From Flavobacterium sp. xlx-214 (GTDB lineage Bacteria > Bacteroidota > Bacteroidia > Flavobacteriales > Flavobacteriaceae): a stretch of DNA of 64,000 nt. Positions within the stretch are counted from its first letter, which is position 1; the number at the start of each line of letters is the position of its first letter. The stretch covers positions 1,364,001 to 1,428,000 of the forward strand of contig NZ_CP059431.1 of NCBI RefSeq assembly GCF_013874595.1, read 5' to 3'. Of the stretch, positions 26,082-36,390 are shown one piece after another. The notes beneath the pieces are model-generated. The model made no database searches and had not been told where the DNA came from. It worked only from the letters and a program-made list of their open reading frames with translations. The position numbers and the translations under genes were made by a program.

Positions 26082-26849
26082 TTATTGTTCAATTAATTCT
26101 TCAATAGCATCCCAAAGTTTAATTCTTTTTTCCAAAGCTTTTTTAGAAATTTCTTCTACTTCGTTCCACTTTTCAGCATCTTCGCCACATAAATACGAAA
26201 TCATTTCAAAAGCCATTGGTCCATGTTCATCGGCATCCAATTCAATATGTCGTTCAAAATAATAAACCAATTCCGATAAGTCTACCAAAGGAAAACTTAT
26301 TTTAAACTCGTTTAAAATTTGTGTAAACATGTTCGGGATTAAATCTTCTCTTCCAAAAGTAAAAGCTGCGGCAATTTCATGTGATTTTCCGTTTTCGATG
26401 GTTTCAAAAGTAAATGTCAAAAAATCTTTAATGTTATCGTGAAGTGTACTTTCGTTAATTGCATTAAAAATTCCTTTTGCTTGTACCTCGTTTAAAAAAT
26501 GAGAAACAGCCAACGTATTTGCCTCACACTTTTCCATTGCCTGTAGGTACATTTCAAAATGACTTAAACGAGTGCCGTATAACGTTACATCCGATTCTTC
26601 TGCTAAAACAATTTCATTAATAAGGTAACGCACCTCTGGGTTAGGTGAAGCAAACCAAGGACTTGTTGTACAGGTTAATTTAGATTGAAGCGCTTTTAAA
26701 AGCGACATAAAATCCCAAACAGCGTAAACATGACCTTCTAAAAAATGTTTTAAATCATTTATCGTATGAATTTTTTTGTAAAGCGTGTGTTGAAGTAGTT
26801 GTTGTTTGTAAACGTTTATTGATTGGTTTATGTGATTAATATGTTGCAT
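26082..26849 (-). CDS. DUF3050 heme-oxygenase-like protein
   Basis: A 255-residue protein of the DUF3050 family (heme-oxygenase-like helical bundle). Recognisable segments are LKHFLEGHVYAVWDFMSLLK near residue 38, SPNPEVRYLINEIVLAEESD, LSHFEMYLQAM, and FERHIELDADEHGPMAFEMI near the C-terminus. These contain His/Glu/Asp positions suitable for a di-metal centre; that is inference. I place the start at ATG 26847-26849 (MQHINHINQS); an 11-codon longer frame upstream has no family similarity. Function of DUF3050 is not established. Confidence 0.85.
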   Translation of the reverse strand: MQHINHINQSINVYKQQLLQHTLYKKIHTINDLKHFLEGHVYAVWDFMSLLKALQSKLTCTTSPWFASPNPEVRYLINEIVLAEESDVTLYGTRLSHFEMYLQAMEKCEANTLAVSHFLNEVQAKGIFNAINESTLHDNIKDFLTFTFETIENGKSHEIAAAFTFGREDLIPNMFTQILNEFKISFPLVDLSELVYYFERHIELDADEHGPMAFEMISYLCGEDAEKWNEVEEISKKALEKRIKLWDAIEELIEQ

Positions 26850-26911
26850 GTTTGTTGTTGTTTTTGCAAAAGTACAGAACAAAACTTTTAAACACGAAAC
26901 TTATAAATAAT

Positions 26912-26945
26912 AAAAAACCGTCTTAATACAATTTAAGACGGTTTT
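26912..26945 (-). terminator. sodA terminator
   Basis: Twelve-bp arms aaaccgtcttaa / ttaagacggttt (loop tacaat) lie just after the sodA stop on the minus strand and run into Ts. Confidence 0.8.
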
Positions 26946-26968
26946 ATAAAGTTTGCAATTAAAAGCTC

Positions 26969-27574
26969 TTATTTAGCAGCTGCGTATTTTTTAGCAACTA
27001 CATCCCAGTTAACTACATTAAAAAACGCGTTAATGTAATCTGGTCTACGGTTTTGGTAGTTTAAGTAATAAGCGTGTTCCCAAACATCTAAACCTAAAAT
27101 TGGTGTACCTTCACAACCAATACCTGGCATTAAAGGATTGTCTTGGTTTGCTGTTGAACAAACTTCTAATTTACCATTTTTTACACATAACCAAGCCCAA
27201 CCAGAACCAAATTGTGAAGCACCCGCTTTAGAAAAAGCATCTTTAAAAGCTTCAAAACTTCCAAAAGCTTCGTTAATAGCTGTAGCTAATTCACCTGTCG
27301 GTTCGCCACCTGCATTAGGTGCCATTACTTCCCAAAACAAATTGTGGTTGTAAAAACCACCTCCGTTGTTACGAACTGCTTTGTTGTTTAAATCTAAAGA
27401 AGTTAAAATATCTTCGATTGATTTTCCTGCTAAATCAGTTCCTTCAATAGCTGCATTTAAGTTTGTTGTATATGCTTGGTGGTGTTTTGAGTAGTGAATT
27501 TCCATTGTTCTTGCGTCAATATGAGGCTCTAAAGCGTCATAAGCATATGGTAATTTTGGTAATTCGAAAGCCAT
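26969..27574 (-). CDS. sodA: superoxide dismutase (Fe/Mn family, Mn-like)
   Basis: A 201-residue cytoplasmic superoxide dismutase. Metal ligands are His in [14 protein letters not shown] (about residue 27), His in [11 protein letters not shown] (about 80), and the Asp and His in [12 protein letters not shown]. The second-shell residues, Gly in [10 protein letters not shown] and Gln in TANQDNPL, match the Mn-specific pattern rather than the Fe type, though cambialistic enzymes exist. No signal peptide is seen. It is monocistronic, with a minus-strand TAAATTTG upstream (plus 27611-27618). Confidence 0.94.
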   Translation of the reverse strand: MAFELPKLPYAYDALEPHIDARTMEIHYSKHHQAYTTNLNAAIEGTDLAGKSIEDILTSLDLNNKAVRNNGGGFYNHNLFWEVMAPNAGGEPTGELATAINEAFGSFEAFKDAFSKAGASQFGSGWAWLCVKNGKLEVCSTANQDNPLMPGIGCEGTPILGLDVWEHAYYLNYQNRRPDYINAFFNVVNWDVVAKKYAAAK

Positions 27575-27610
27575 AACTATAATATTTTAAAGATTAGTAT
27601 TATTTTTATT

Positions 27611-27618
27611 CAAATTTA
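27611..27618 (-). promoter_or_regulatory. putative sodA -7 element
   Basis: The minus strand reads TAAATTTG, 36 nt upstream of the sodA ATG. A TTG partner is present only at a shorter-than-usual distance of 15 nt. Confidence 0.4.
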
Positions 27619-27682
27619 GACAAAATCGATCGACAATAAAAATTATTGTGTGTCTTCTTTGTTAACTTTTTTATAAATTATT

Positions 27683-30600
27683 TTGGAAAAAAAAGCCTTT
27701 ACCATATACAACGCATCGGCAGGTGCAGGAAAAACGCATACGCTTGTAAAAGAGTATCTTAAAATACTTTTAGGTTATTCTAACAAAGACGATGCGTACC
27801 GAAATGTACTTGCTATTACCTTTACCAACAAAGCGGTTAATGAAATGAAATCGCGTATTGTTTTGTGTATTTATGCTTTTACATTAACCGATATTCCTAA
27901 GAAAGAGTATCAATTATTAGAACAAATTGTTCAAGAAACATCGTTTACCGAAGCATATATTAGAGAAAAATCGAAACGAATTTTAAAAAATATCATTCAT
28001 AATTACGCAGGTTTCGATATTTCTACCATTGATAAATTCACGCATAAAGTAATTCGCTCCTTTGCGTTTGATTTGAATTTGCCTTTTCAGTTTGAAGTGT
28101 CATTAGATACCGAAGCTTTGTTACAAGAAGCTGTTGATGCTTTAATTTCTAAAGCGGGTGTTGATTCCGAATTGACTAAATTGTTGATTGATTTTTCAAT
28201 TAGCAAAGCCGATGACGATAAAAGTTGGGATGTTAGCAATGAGTTGATGGATATTGGCAGGTTACTTTTAAACGAAAACAATAAACATGAACTGGAAGCC
28301 TTTAAAAATGTTGAATTAGAAACTTTTTTAACACTTAAAAACGGTTTACGCCAACAGGTTGATGATTTAAAACAAGATACAGTTTCATTAGCAAAAGAAG
28401 CTTTACAGTTATTAGAAAATCACGGTGTTGATTTAAAATCGTTTAGTGGTGGGTATTTTCCAAAACATTTATTGGGAATTGTAGATGGTAATTTCCACAA
28501 CACCAATAAAAAATATTTCGAACCCGAAGACATTAAACTTAATAAAACTGCAAAAGATAAAGAGGTTATTGAGCGTTTAATTCCCGATTTGTTGGTTGCA
28601 ACAAAAAAAATATACAGTTTATACGGAAAAATCTATTTTTACGAAGCTTTCTTAAAAAACTTGGTGCCGCTTTCGTTATTAAATTCTATCAGTAACGAAA
28701 TCAATCGCATACAAAATGAGCAGCAAATTTTATCAATTTCGCAGTTTAACTCTATTATTTACGAAGAATTAAAAAATCAGCCAGCGCCTTTTATTTACGA
28801 GCGTTTAGGTGAAAAATACCGACATTTTTTTATTGATGAATTTCAAGATACTTCAGAGTTGCAATGGCAAAATTTAGTTCCTTTAATTGATAATGCACTT
28901 TCAGGTGAAGACGATTACAGTAAGCAAGGCTCATTAATGATTGTTGGCGACCCAAAACAGGCTATTTATCGTTGGCGTGGGGGCAAAGCGGAACAATTTA
29001 TGAAATTGAGCGATGGTGAAAATCCGTTTTCAAATCCATCCAAAGCAACCGTTAGTTTAGACACCAATTATCGTAGTTATTCAGAAGTAATCGAGTTTAA
29101 TAACGCTGTATTTAAGTTTTTAGCATCAGAATTTGATGAGGAATCGTATCAAAATTTGTATCAAAACTATGCACATCAAAATACCAATTCTAAAAAAGGA
29201 GGTTTTGTTAATGTGTCGTTTTTAGATAACAACTTGTTAGAAAATGATGAGGTTACAAAAGACGATTTGTACTTAAAAAAAGTTCTGGAAACGATTAATA
29301 AAGTAGTAGCACAAGGTTTTTTGTTAGGCGATATCGTGGTTTTAACACGCAAAAGTAAAGACGGTGTAAAGGTTGCCAATTACTTAACCGAGAAAGGAGT
29401 CCGAATTTTATCATCAGAAACCCTGTTGATTAACAATGCCACTGAAGTACAGCTTTTGTTGAATTTATTGCGGTTTTTAAAAAACAACGAAGATAAAGAA
29501 GCAAAAGCATTGATTCTTTATTATGTAGCAAACACTATTTTACAAACCAACGAGGTACACGATGTAATTTGGAAAGGAATTGAACTAAACACTGAAGCTT
29601 ATTTTCAAAATTATTTAAAAGACTTAGGTGTTGCAGTTGATTTTGAACATTTGCGGAAAAACAATTTATACGTAGCGGTAGAGTTGTTGATAAACGCTTT
29701 TATGCCAACCAAAAAAACCGAAGCTTACGTACAGTATTTCTTAGATTTGGTGTTAGAGCGTACCGTTAAAAATCAATCAACTATTGCCGATTTCTTGAGT
29801 TATTGGGAACAGAATTATCATAAGCTAAGCATTCCTGCTCCTGAAAACGAAAATGCAGTGCGCTTAATGACTGTCCATAAATCTAAAGGTTTAGAGTTTC
29901 CTGTGGTTATTTTTCCTTTTGCCGATGAAGATTTTTCGAAATCAAGAGATAAAATTTGGATTGATTTAGAAAATAACGATCAATTTACCATTCCTAAAGC
30001 ATTAGTCGATTTAAAAAACGATGTAAAAATGTATGGCGAAACAGCCCAGCGTTTGTATCATCAAAAAAAGCAAGAAGAATTGTTAGACAATCTCAATGTT
30101 TTGTACGTAGCTTTAACCAGAGCAGAAGAGCAATTGTATATTATTAGCAATTACAAACGTACCAAAGAGGGTAGGTTGCCTAATACTTTAGCGAGTTTTT
30201 TTGTGAAGTTTTTAGAGGATAAGGTTGCTTTTTCAGACAGTCAATTGTCGTATGATTTTGGAAACGCAGTTAAAGTTTCCGCTTCTAATGATAATGATTT
30301 ACAAAAGCCTATTCAAATAGAAGCGGTTGAAAAAGCGATTGATGCGTCGGTAATTAAAATTGCAAAACGTGAAGCTTTAATGTGGGATACCACACAGCAA
30401 AAAGCTATTGAAAAAGGTAATTTAATTCACGAGCTTTTAGCGGAAGTTATTACCATGAACGATGTTGAAGGAGTTGTAAATAAAGCCATTGCTAAAGGAC
30501 TGTTTTCGTTAGATGAAAAAGAGGAAATTGTTACAAAAATTACGCAGATAGTAAATCATACAGAATTGGAACCGTTTTTTAATGATGAAAATACTATTTT

Positions 30601-30826
30601 TTCAGAACGACCTATTTTACACAAATCATTTCAAAACATAAAACCCGATCGTGTTGCAATTAAAGGTAATGAAGCGTTTATTATTGATTACAAAACAGGC
30701 GAAGAACAAGCAAAATACCATCAACAATTAAATGATTATGCTTTAGCAATTGAAGAAATGGGCTACCAAGTGGTAAAAAAAGTACTGTTGTACATTCAAG
30801 ACGATTTAAAAATAATACATTTGTAA
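27683..30826 (+). CDS. AddA/RecB-like UvrD helicase-nuclease
   Basis: A 1047-residue protein combining a UvrD-type helicase and a RecB-family nuclease, as in AddA. Walker A is ASAGAGKTHT (residues 10-19), motif II is HFFIDEFQDTSELQW (about 380-394), then VGDPKQAIYRWRGG, RLMTVHKSKGLEFPVV and LYVALTRAEEQLY. The C-terminal nuclease has GNLIHELLAE and AFIIDYKTGEEQAKYHQQLN (PD-(D/E)xK, about residue 1000). It starts at TTG (27683-27685), with no in-frame ATG upstream before a stop. It probably works with the AddB-like protein at 33643 in double-strand-break processing. Confidence 0.92.
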   Translation: MEKKAFTIYNASAGAGKTHTLVKEYLKILLGYSNKDDAYRNVLAITFTNKAVNEMKSRIVLCIYAFTLTDIPKKEYQLLEQIVQETSFTEAYIREKSKRILKNIIHNYAGFDISTIDKFTHKVIRSFAFDLNLPFQFEVSLDTEALLQEAVDALISKAGVDSELTKLLIDFSISKADDDKSWDVSNELMDIGRLLLNENNKHELEAFKNVELETFLTLKNGLRQQVDDLKQDTVSLAKEALQLLENHGVDLKSFSGGYFPKHLLGIVDGNFHNTNKKYFEPEDIKLNKTAKDKEVIERLIPDLLVATKKIYSLYGKIYFYEAFLKNLVPLSLLNSISNEINRIQNEQQILSISQFNSIIYEELKNQPAPFIYERLGEKYRHFFIDEFQDTSELQWQNLVPLIDNALSGEDDYSKQGSLMIVGDPKQAIYRWRGGKAEQFMKLSDGENPFSNPSKATVSLDTNYRSYSEVIEFNNAVFKFLASEFDEESYQNLYQNYAHQNTNSKKGGFVNVSFLDNNLLENDEVTKDDLYLKKVLETINKVVAQGFLLGDIVVLTRKSKDGVKVANYLTEKGVRILSSETLLINNATEVQLLLNLLRFLKNNEDKEAKALILYYVANTILQTNEVHDVIWKGIELNTEAYFQNYLKDLGVAVDFEHLRKNNLYVAVELLINAFMPTKKTEAYVQYFLDLVLERTVKNQSTIADFLSYWEQNYHKLSIPAPENENAVRLMTVHKSKGLEFPVVIFPFADEDFSKSRDKIWIDLENNDQFTIPKALVDLKNDVKMYGETAQRLYHQKKQEELLDNLNVLYVALTRAEEQLYIISNYKRTKEGRLPNTLASFFVKFLEDKVAFSDSQLSYDFGNAVKVSASNDNDLQKPIQIEAVEKAIDASVIKIAKREALMWDTTQQKAIEKGNLIHELLAEVITMNDVEGVVNKAIAKGLFSLDEKEEIVTKITQIVNHTELEPFFNDENTIFSERPILHKSFQNIKPDRVAIKGNEAFIIDYKTGEEQAKYHQQLNDYALAIEEMGYQVVKKVLLYIQDDLKIIHL

Positions 30827-30861
30827 TAAATCAAAAATATAATAACAAACGATCATAAATT

Positions 30862-32058
30862 ATGTACGGATCTATTAAAGAATTTTTACAAACCGAAATC
30901 GAAGCAATTAAAGAAAACGGTTTGTATAAAAAGGAACGCATTATTACATCGCCTCAAGGAGCCGAAATTACGATTAACACAGGTGAAACCGTTTTAAACT
31001 TTTGTGCAAATAACTATTTAGGATTATCGTCGCATCCAGAAGTAGTACAAGCTGCAAAAGATGCTTTAGATACGCACGGTTTTGGTATGTCTTCGGTTCG
31101 TTTCATTTGCGGAACTCAAGATATTCACAAGCAATTAGAACAAGAAATTGCCGATTTTTACGGTACAGAAGATACTATTTTGTACGCAGCTGCTTTTGAT
31201 GCAAATGGTGGCGTTTTTGAGCCTTTGTTAGGTGCCGAAGATTGTATTATTTCGGATAGTTTAAACCACGCATCTATTATTGATGGAGTTCGTTTGTGTA
31301 AAGCAGCTCGTTACCGTTATGAGAATAACGATATGGCTGATTTAGAAAAGCAATTACAACAAGCTGTTGCCGACGGACGTCGTTTTAAATTAATTGTTAC
31401 CGATGGTGTTTTTTCTATGGATGGCTTAGTAGCACCATTAGATAAAATTTGTGATTTAGCAGATAAATACGATGCTATGGTGATGGTAGATGAATGTCAT
31501 GCTGCTGGTTTCATTGGTGCAACAGGTAAAGGAACTTTAGAAGCTAAAAACGTAATGGGTCGTGTTGATATCATTACTGGCACCTTAGGAAAAGCTTTAG
31601 GTGGTGCTATGGGAGGTTATACAACAGCAAAAAAAGAAATAATCGAAATTTTACGTCAACGTTCTCGTCCGTATTTGTTTTCAAACTCATTATCTCCAGC
31701 AATTGTAGGCGCTTCTTTAAAAGTATTTGAATTATTAAAGAAAGATACCAAGTTAAGAGATCAATTAGAGTGGAATACCAACTACTTTAAAAAAGGAATG
31801 AAAGAAGCAGGGTTAGATATTATTGATGGCGATTCTGCTATAGTACCTGTAATGTTGTACGATGCTAAATTATCTCAAATTATGGCGGATAAGCTGTTAG
31901 AAAAAGGAATTTATGTTATTGGTTTCTTCTTTCCTGTTGTTCCAAAAGATAAGGCTAGAATACGTGTGCAATTATCAGCAGCTCATGCACAAGAGCATTT
32001 AGATAAGGCAATTAAAGCTTTTGCTGAGGTAGGTAAAGAATTAGGGATAATAAAATAA
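30862..32058 (+). CDS. kbl: glycine C-acetyltransferase (2-amino-3-ketobutyrate CoA ligase)
   Basis: A 398-residue PLP-dependent alpha-oxoamine synthase that converts 2-amino-3-oxobutyrate plus CoA to glycine and acetyl-CoA in threonine degradation. Family features include [53 protein letters not shown] and [19 protein letters not shown], with the PLP lysine at about residue 244. The match to Kbl is near full length. It starts 35 bp after the AddA-like gene and could be co-transcribed. The threonine dehydrogenase partner is not in the window. Confidence 0.93.
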   Translation: MYGSIKEFLQTEIEAIKENGLYKKERIITSPQGAEITINTGETVLNFCANNYLGLSSHPEVVQAAKDALDTHGFGMSSVRFICGTQDIHKQLEQEIADFYGTEDTILYAAAFDANGGVFEPLLGAEDCIISDSLNHASIIDGVRLCKAARYRYENNDMADLEKQLQQAVADGRRFKLIVTDGVFSMDGLVAPLDKICDLADKYDAMVMVDECHAAGFIGATGKGTLEAKNVMGRVDIITGTLGKALGGAMGGYTTAKKEIIEILRQRSRPYLFSNSLSPAIVGASLKVFELLKKDTKLRDQLEWNTNYFKKGMKEAGLDIIDGDSAIVPVMLYDAKLSQIMADKLLEKGIYVIGFFFPVVPKDKARIRVQLSAAHAQEHLDKAIKAFAEVGKELGIIK

Positions 32059-32093
32059 TCTTAGAAAAATGTTAAATCTTTAATGAAAATATT

Positions 32094-32123
32094 TTGTATA
32101 TTCAATTAAAGAAATTATTTTTG
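32094..32123 (+). promoter_or_regulatory. putative ompA-like gene promoter
   Basis: TTG at 32094-32096 and TATTTTTG at 32116-32123 have exactly 19-nt spacing, 33 nt upstream of the ATG. This agrees with high expression of the OmpA-like protein. Confidence 0.65.
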
Positions 32124-32156
32124 TGAAATATTACGTAAAGTAAAAATTGAATAGTT

Positions 32157-33578
32157 ATGAAACAATTAAAAGTATTTGCTGCTGCTTTATTGTTAGCAGG
32201 TACGGCTGCTCAAGCTCAAACTGCTGACCAACCATGGGCTGTTACCGTGGGTGTTAACGCAATTGACGGAGGTCGTTCAAGTGTTGCAATGGACTTTGCA
32301 GATCGTTTTGGACAATATTTCCAAACAGATAACTGGAGTATTTTACCATCTGCTTCTGTATTAAATGTATCTCGTTACATTGGTAGTAACTTATCATTTG
32401 GTGTTACAGGTTCTGTAAACAAAGTGAAAAAAATGGTTATGGAGAATGGTTTTGATGCTAATGGTGATTTTAACGGACAAAGAAGAATTGATGCTACAGA
32501 TTTAATGTACTATGGTGTTGATGGTCAGTTTAAATACAGCCTTGGTGGATTAATCGGCTCTAAATGGTTTGATCCAGCTATTCACGTTGGTGGTGGTTAT
32601 GCTTTCTTAGGTAAAGCATCTTCAGGAAACGTTAATGGTGGGGTTGGAGTTACTTTTTGGTTCTCTGAAAACATTGGTTTAAACTTAGCATCTACATATA
32701 AAAAACAATTTGAAGATGACAACGTTTTAAGAGCACAAGATGTTTCTGTTCCTTCTCATTTTCAACATGTAGCGGGTGTTACTTTCCGTTTTGGAGGTAA
32801 AGATACTGATGGTGATGGAATTTTGGATAAATATGATGAGTGTCCAGAAGAAGCAGGTCTAAAACAATTCAATGGTTGTCCTGATTCTGATGCTGATGGT
32901 ATTCCTGATAAATTAGATCAATGTCCATTTGAATTTGGTGATGCTGCAATGAACGGTTGTCCTGATTCAGACGGTGATGGAATTCCTAACCATATTGATG
33001 CTTGTCCAGACGAAGCTGGTGTTGCTGCATTAAACGGTTGTCCTGATTCAGACGGAGACGGAATTGCTGATAAAGATGATGAGTGTCCAGATGAAGCTGG
33101 TCCTAAAGATAACAATGGTTGTCCTTATCCTGATGCTGATGGTGACGGAGTTTTAGATAAAGATGATGAGTGTCCAGAAGTTGCTGGTCCTGCTTCTAAC
33201 AAAGGATGTCCTGAAGTGAAAGAAGAGCATATCAAACAATTGAATGAATATGGTAAAACAATTTTATTCAACACTGGTAAATCTACTTTCCAAGAACAAT
33301 CTTTCGCAGTATTAGATAACATGGCTAGAGTTATGAACCAATTCCCTAATGCTAAATTTGCTATCGAAGGTCACACAGATAATACAGGTACTGATAAAAT
33401 CAACGACCCATTATCTAATGATCGCGCAAATGCAGTAAGAGAATACTTAATCTCTAAAGGTATTTCAGCTAGTCGTTTATCATCTCAAGGTTTTGGATCT
33501 AAAAACCCAATTGATACAAACAAAACTGTTGCTGGACGTGCTAATAACCGTCGTACAGAAATTAAATTAGTAAAATAA
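32157..33578 (+). CDS. OmpA-family outer membrane protein with thrombospondin type 3 repeats
   Basis: A 473-residue major outer-membrane protein. The signal peptide ([20 protein letters not shown]) precedes a beta-barrel to about residue 210. Five Ca-binding type 3 repeats follow ([19 protein letters not shown] and similar, DxDxDG...D...CP, each ending in GCP; residues ~218-353). The peptidoglycan-binding OmpA domain ([12 protein letters not shown], then [26 protein letters not shown], and [12 protein letters not shown]) occupies about 360-473. It has its own promoter and terminator, so it is separate from the flanking AddA/AddB-like genes. Confidence 0.95.
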   Translation: MKQLKVFAAALLLAGTAAQAQTADQPWAVTVGVNAIDGGRSSVAMDFADRFGQYFQTDNWSILPSASVLNVSRYIGSNLSFGVTGSVNKVKKMVMENGFDANGDFNGQRRIDATDLMYYGVDGQFKYSLGGLIGSKWFDPAIHVGGGYAFLGKASSGNVNGGVGVTFWFSENIGLNLASTYKKQFEDDNVLRAQDVSVPSHFQHVAGVTFRFGGKDTDGDGILDKYDECPEEAGLKQFNGCPDSDADGIPDKLDQCPFEFGDAAMNGCPDSDGDGIPNHIDACPDEAGVAALNGCPDSDGDGIADKDDECPDEAGPKDNNGCPYPDADGDGVLDKDDECPEVAGPASNKGCPEVKEEHIKQLNEYGKTILFNTGKSTFQEQSFAVLDNMARVMNQFPNAKFAIEGHTDNTGTDKINDPLSNDRANAVREYLISKGISASRLSSQGFGSKNPIDTNKTVAGRANNRRTEIKLVK

Positions 33579-33599
33579 TTTACAGTTTAAATAAATAGT

Positions 33600-33631
33600 A
33601 AAACGTCCCGATTTGTCGGGACGTTTTTTTA
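33600..33631 (+). terminator. terminator of the OmpA-family gene
   Basis: Eleven-bp perfect arms aaacgtcccga / tcgggacgttt (loop tttg) are followed by a long T run. The strength fits an abundant message. It also rules out the longer start of the next gene, which would begin inside it. Confidence 0.9.
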
Positions 33632-33642
33632 TTTTTATAATT

Positions 33643-36390
33643 ATGAAAACACCTACTTTTTTATCAAAATTAGCAGAACAAATTATAACTAATCACGAGT
33701 TTAATTTTGCAGATATCACTATAGTATTGCCTAATAAGCGTGCACGTTTGTTTTTGTTAGAGGCTTTTAAGGAAGCTTCAACAACTACTTTTTTTGCACC
33801 TAATATTATTAGTATTGAAGATTTAATTGCTGATATAGCAAATCTGTATTCTCTAAATAATGTTGAGCAGTTATTTGAGTTTTATGAAGTTTATAAAAAA
33901 GTAACACCTTTACAAGTACAACAGGATTTTGAGCAATTTAGTAATTGGGCAAAAATGTTATTGCAGGATTTTAATGAGATTGATCGTTATCTTTTAAAGC
34001 CAGAACACGTTTTTGACTATTTAAAAGATATTGATGACATCAATCATTGGTCTGTAAAAACAGAAGATAGAACAACTTTAGTAGATAATTACCTAACTTT
34101 TTGGAGTCAATTGCCTACATATTATCATGCGCTTCAAAAGCATCTTTTGGAAATTAATAGTGGTTATCAAGGATTAATTTATCGAGTGGCAGTTGATAAA
34201 TTGAATGATTTTCTACTAGAAAATAACAAGACTTTCTATTACTTTGCTGGCTTTAATGCATTGAATCAGGCAGAAGAAAGCATCATTCAAAGACTTTTGA
34301 AGAATAATTCGGCTAAAATTTATTGGGACACAGATGAGACTTTTTTAAATGATTTTGATCATGGAGCAGGTTACTTTGCTCGAAAAATAAAGCAAAATTG
34401 GTCGTATTATAAATCACATCCTTATGAGTGGCTTGTAAATGAGTTTAATCAAAACAAACAAATCGAGATTATTAGTACTCCCAAATCAGTTGGGCAAGCT
34501 AAAATTGTGGGAAGTATAGTGCATCAATTGCAACAAGAAAATACTAATTTACAGAGAACAGCTATTGTTTTGTCTGAAGAAAATCTTTTGATTCCTGTTT
34601 TGTATGCGCTGCCAAATGAGGTTACAGCTTTGAACGTTACTATGAATTATGATAGTAAATCAAACCCAGTGCAGCTTTTCTTTTTAAAGTTGTTTAAAAT
34701 GCACGTAAATGCTGTAAATAGGGGTAGCAAGCCTAGTTTTTACCACAAAGAAGTTTTAGATGTATTGTCGCATCCTTTAATAGAACATTTGGCTGAAACT
34801 AAAACAGTTGTAAGTGAAATCAACAAAAGAAATTTGTCTTTTTTTCAGTTTGAGAAATTAGACTTTATCAAACACGATAATGCGTGTTTTGACTTAATTT
34901 GCAAACCCTGGACGGATGATGTCTTGGATGTTTTGGATCGACTAGAAACACTCGTTTTTTTGATAAAAGATGAGTTGAAAAAGAATAACGATGCGGTCTC
35001 GTTAACTTTTTTATATGCTTTTCATAAAGTGCTTACGCAAGTTAAAAACTATCAATTAAATTATCAGGTAATTGGAAACGTGCAACAATTGTTTGCTATT
35101 TATAAGCAAATTGCCGATTTAGCTGAAGTTTCGTTTGAAGGTGAACCTTTAGAAGGTTTGCAAGTTATGGGAGTTTTAGAAAGCCGGGTTTTAGATTTTG
35201 ATACGGTAATTATCACTTCTTTGAACGAAGGTAAATTTCCTGCGGGTAAATCAAGTAATTCTTTTATACCTCATGATGTTAAAATGGAACTAGGTTTGCC
35301 TACGTATAAAGAAAAAGATGCTATTTATACCTATCATTTTTATCATTTACTGCTTAGAGCAAAAAATATTTATTTATTGTACAATTCTGATTCTGAAGGG
35401 TTAGATGCTGGCGAAAAAAGTCGATTTATCACACAGCTTACATTAGATTCGTTGTCTAAGCATACTGTTAATGTGTCTAATTATTTTGCCAAATCTCCTG
35501 AAACCGTAAATAATGCTTTAAGTATTTCAAAATCGCTTCTTTTGCAAGAACGATTAAAAGAAATTGCAACGGATAAAGGCTTTTCGCCTTCGGCAATTGG
35601 TAATTATATGCGCAATCCTATGCAGTTTTATATGCAACGTGTTTTGGGTATTAGAGAAGTGGAAGAGGTTGAAGAAAATATTGCTTTAAATACTTTGGGT
35701 ACTATTATTCATGGGGCTTTAGAAATGTTATACATGCCGTATGTAGGGCAAAAGCTAACAAGTGATATTATATCTGATATGTTGCTTAAAAGCGAGACTG
35801 AAATTGTTAATCAGTTTGCTATTAATTACTCTGATACCGTAAACAAACAAGGTAAAAACTTATTGGCTTTTGAAGTTGCCAAACGTAACGTGTATCATTT
35901 TTTAATGCTTGAAAAAGAAGCTATTGATTCTGGTGACGATGTGGTAATTGTGGGCTTAGAGGAAAAGCTAGAAGCTACTTTAACCAATGATTTATTGCCT
36001 TACCCTGTTCATTTATCGGGAATTGCTGATAGAGTAGAAATTAGAAACGGAGTTTTGCGTATAATTGATTACAAAACGGGAAAAGTTGATCTAAATCAGG
36101 TTCAAATTAATACACTTGTTGATATTACCAATGATTTAAAATTTGAAAAAGCGATTCAGTTACTAATGTATGGATTGATGTATCGTAACAAAACCAATTT
36201 GCCTTTACAAGCTGGAATTTATTCGTTTAAAAATAGAAAATCGGGCTATTTAATGTTTGGTTTAAAAGAAGAAAAAGTAGTAGAAGAGTTTATTACAACC
36301 GCTATTTTAGATGTGTTTGAAGAAGAGCTAGTGCGTTTGTTGGTAACTATATTAAATCCAAAAATTGCTTTTGAAGAAAAGGTGGTTTAA
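33643..36390 (+). CDS. AddB-like PD-(D/E)xK nuclease
   Basis: The frame from ATG 33643 encodes 915 residues. The N-terminal helicase-like half starts ITIVLPNKRARLFLLEAF without a functional Walker A, as in degenerate AddB/RecC-like helicases. The C-terminal half has FSPSAIGNYMRNPMQFYMQR (about residues 646-665), TLGTIIHGALEMLY, HLSGIADRVEI and RIIDYKTGK (about 804-812), the RecB-type nuclease motifs. The Cys residues that form the Fe-S cluster in Bacillus AddB are missing: the CPYKFY-type Cys is Asn here. It is the expected partner of the AddA-like gene although 2.8 kb away. The 3' end overlaps the next gene by 4 bp. Confidence 0.85.
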   Translation: MKTPTFLSKLAEQIITNHEFNFADITIVLPNKRARLFLLEAFKEASTTTFFAPNIISIEDLIADIANLYSLNNVEQLFEFYEVYKKVTPLQVQQDFEQFSNWAKMLLQDFNEIDRYLLKPEHVFDYLKDIDDINHWSVKTEDRTTLVDNYLTFWSQLPTYYHALQKHLLEINSGYQGLIYRVAVDKLNDFLLENNKTFYYFAGFNALNQAEESIIQRLLKNNSAKIYWDTDETFLNDFDHGAGYFARKIKQNWSYYKSHPYEWLVNEFNQNKQIEIISTPKSVGQAKIVGSIVHQLQQENTNLQRTAIVLSEENLLIPVLYALPNEVTALNVTMNYDSKSNPVQLFFLKLFKMHVNAVNRGSKPSFYHKEVLDVLSHPLIEHLAETKTVVSEINKRNLSFFQFEKLDFIKHDNACFDLICKPWTDDVLDVLDRLETLVFLIKDELKKNNDAVSLTFLYAFHKVLTQVKNYQLNYQVIGNVQQLFAIYKQIADLAEVSFEGEPLEGLQVMGVLESRVLDFDTVIITSLNEGKFPAGKSSNSFIPHDVKMELGLPTYKEKDAIYTYHFYHLLLRAKNIYLLYNSDSEGLDAGEKSRFITQLTLDSLSKHTVNVSNYFAKSPETVNNALSISKSLLLQERLKEIATDKGFSPSAIGNYMRNPMQFYMQRVLGIREVEEVEENIALNTLGTIIHGALEMLYMPYVGQKLTSDIISDMLLKSETEIVNQFAINYSDTVNKQGKNLLAFEVAKRNVYHFLMLEKEAIDSGDDVVIVGLEEKLEATLTNDLLPYPVHLSGIADRVEIRNGVLRIIDYKTGKVDLNQVQINTLVDITNDLKFEKAIQLLMYGLMYRNKTNLPLQAGIYSFKNRKSGYLMFGLKEEKVVEEFITTAILDVFEEELVRLLVTILNPKIAFEEKVV

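Noticed and set aside
26850..26882. Eleven-codon longer start for the DUF3050 gene
   Set aside because: The added residues (MFCTFAKTTTN) look random and are not part of the family; ATG 26847-26849 fits.
32800..33220. Repeated DNA units that could suggest a CRISPR-like or satellite array
   Set aside because: They are in-frame codons of the Asp-rich type 3 repeats in the OmpA-family protein, with varied spacing and no constant repeat sequence.
33613..33642. Ten-codon longer start for the AddB-like gene
   Set aside because: It would begin inside the OmpA terminator stem; the ATG at 33643 is better placed.
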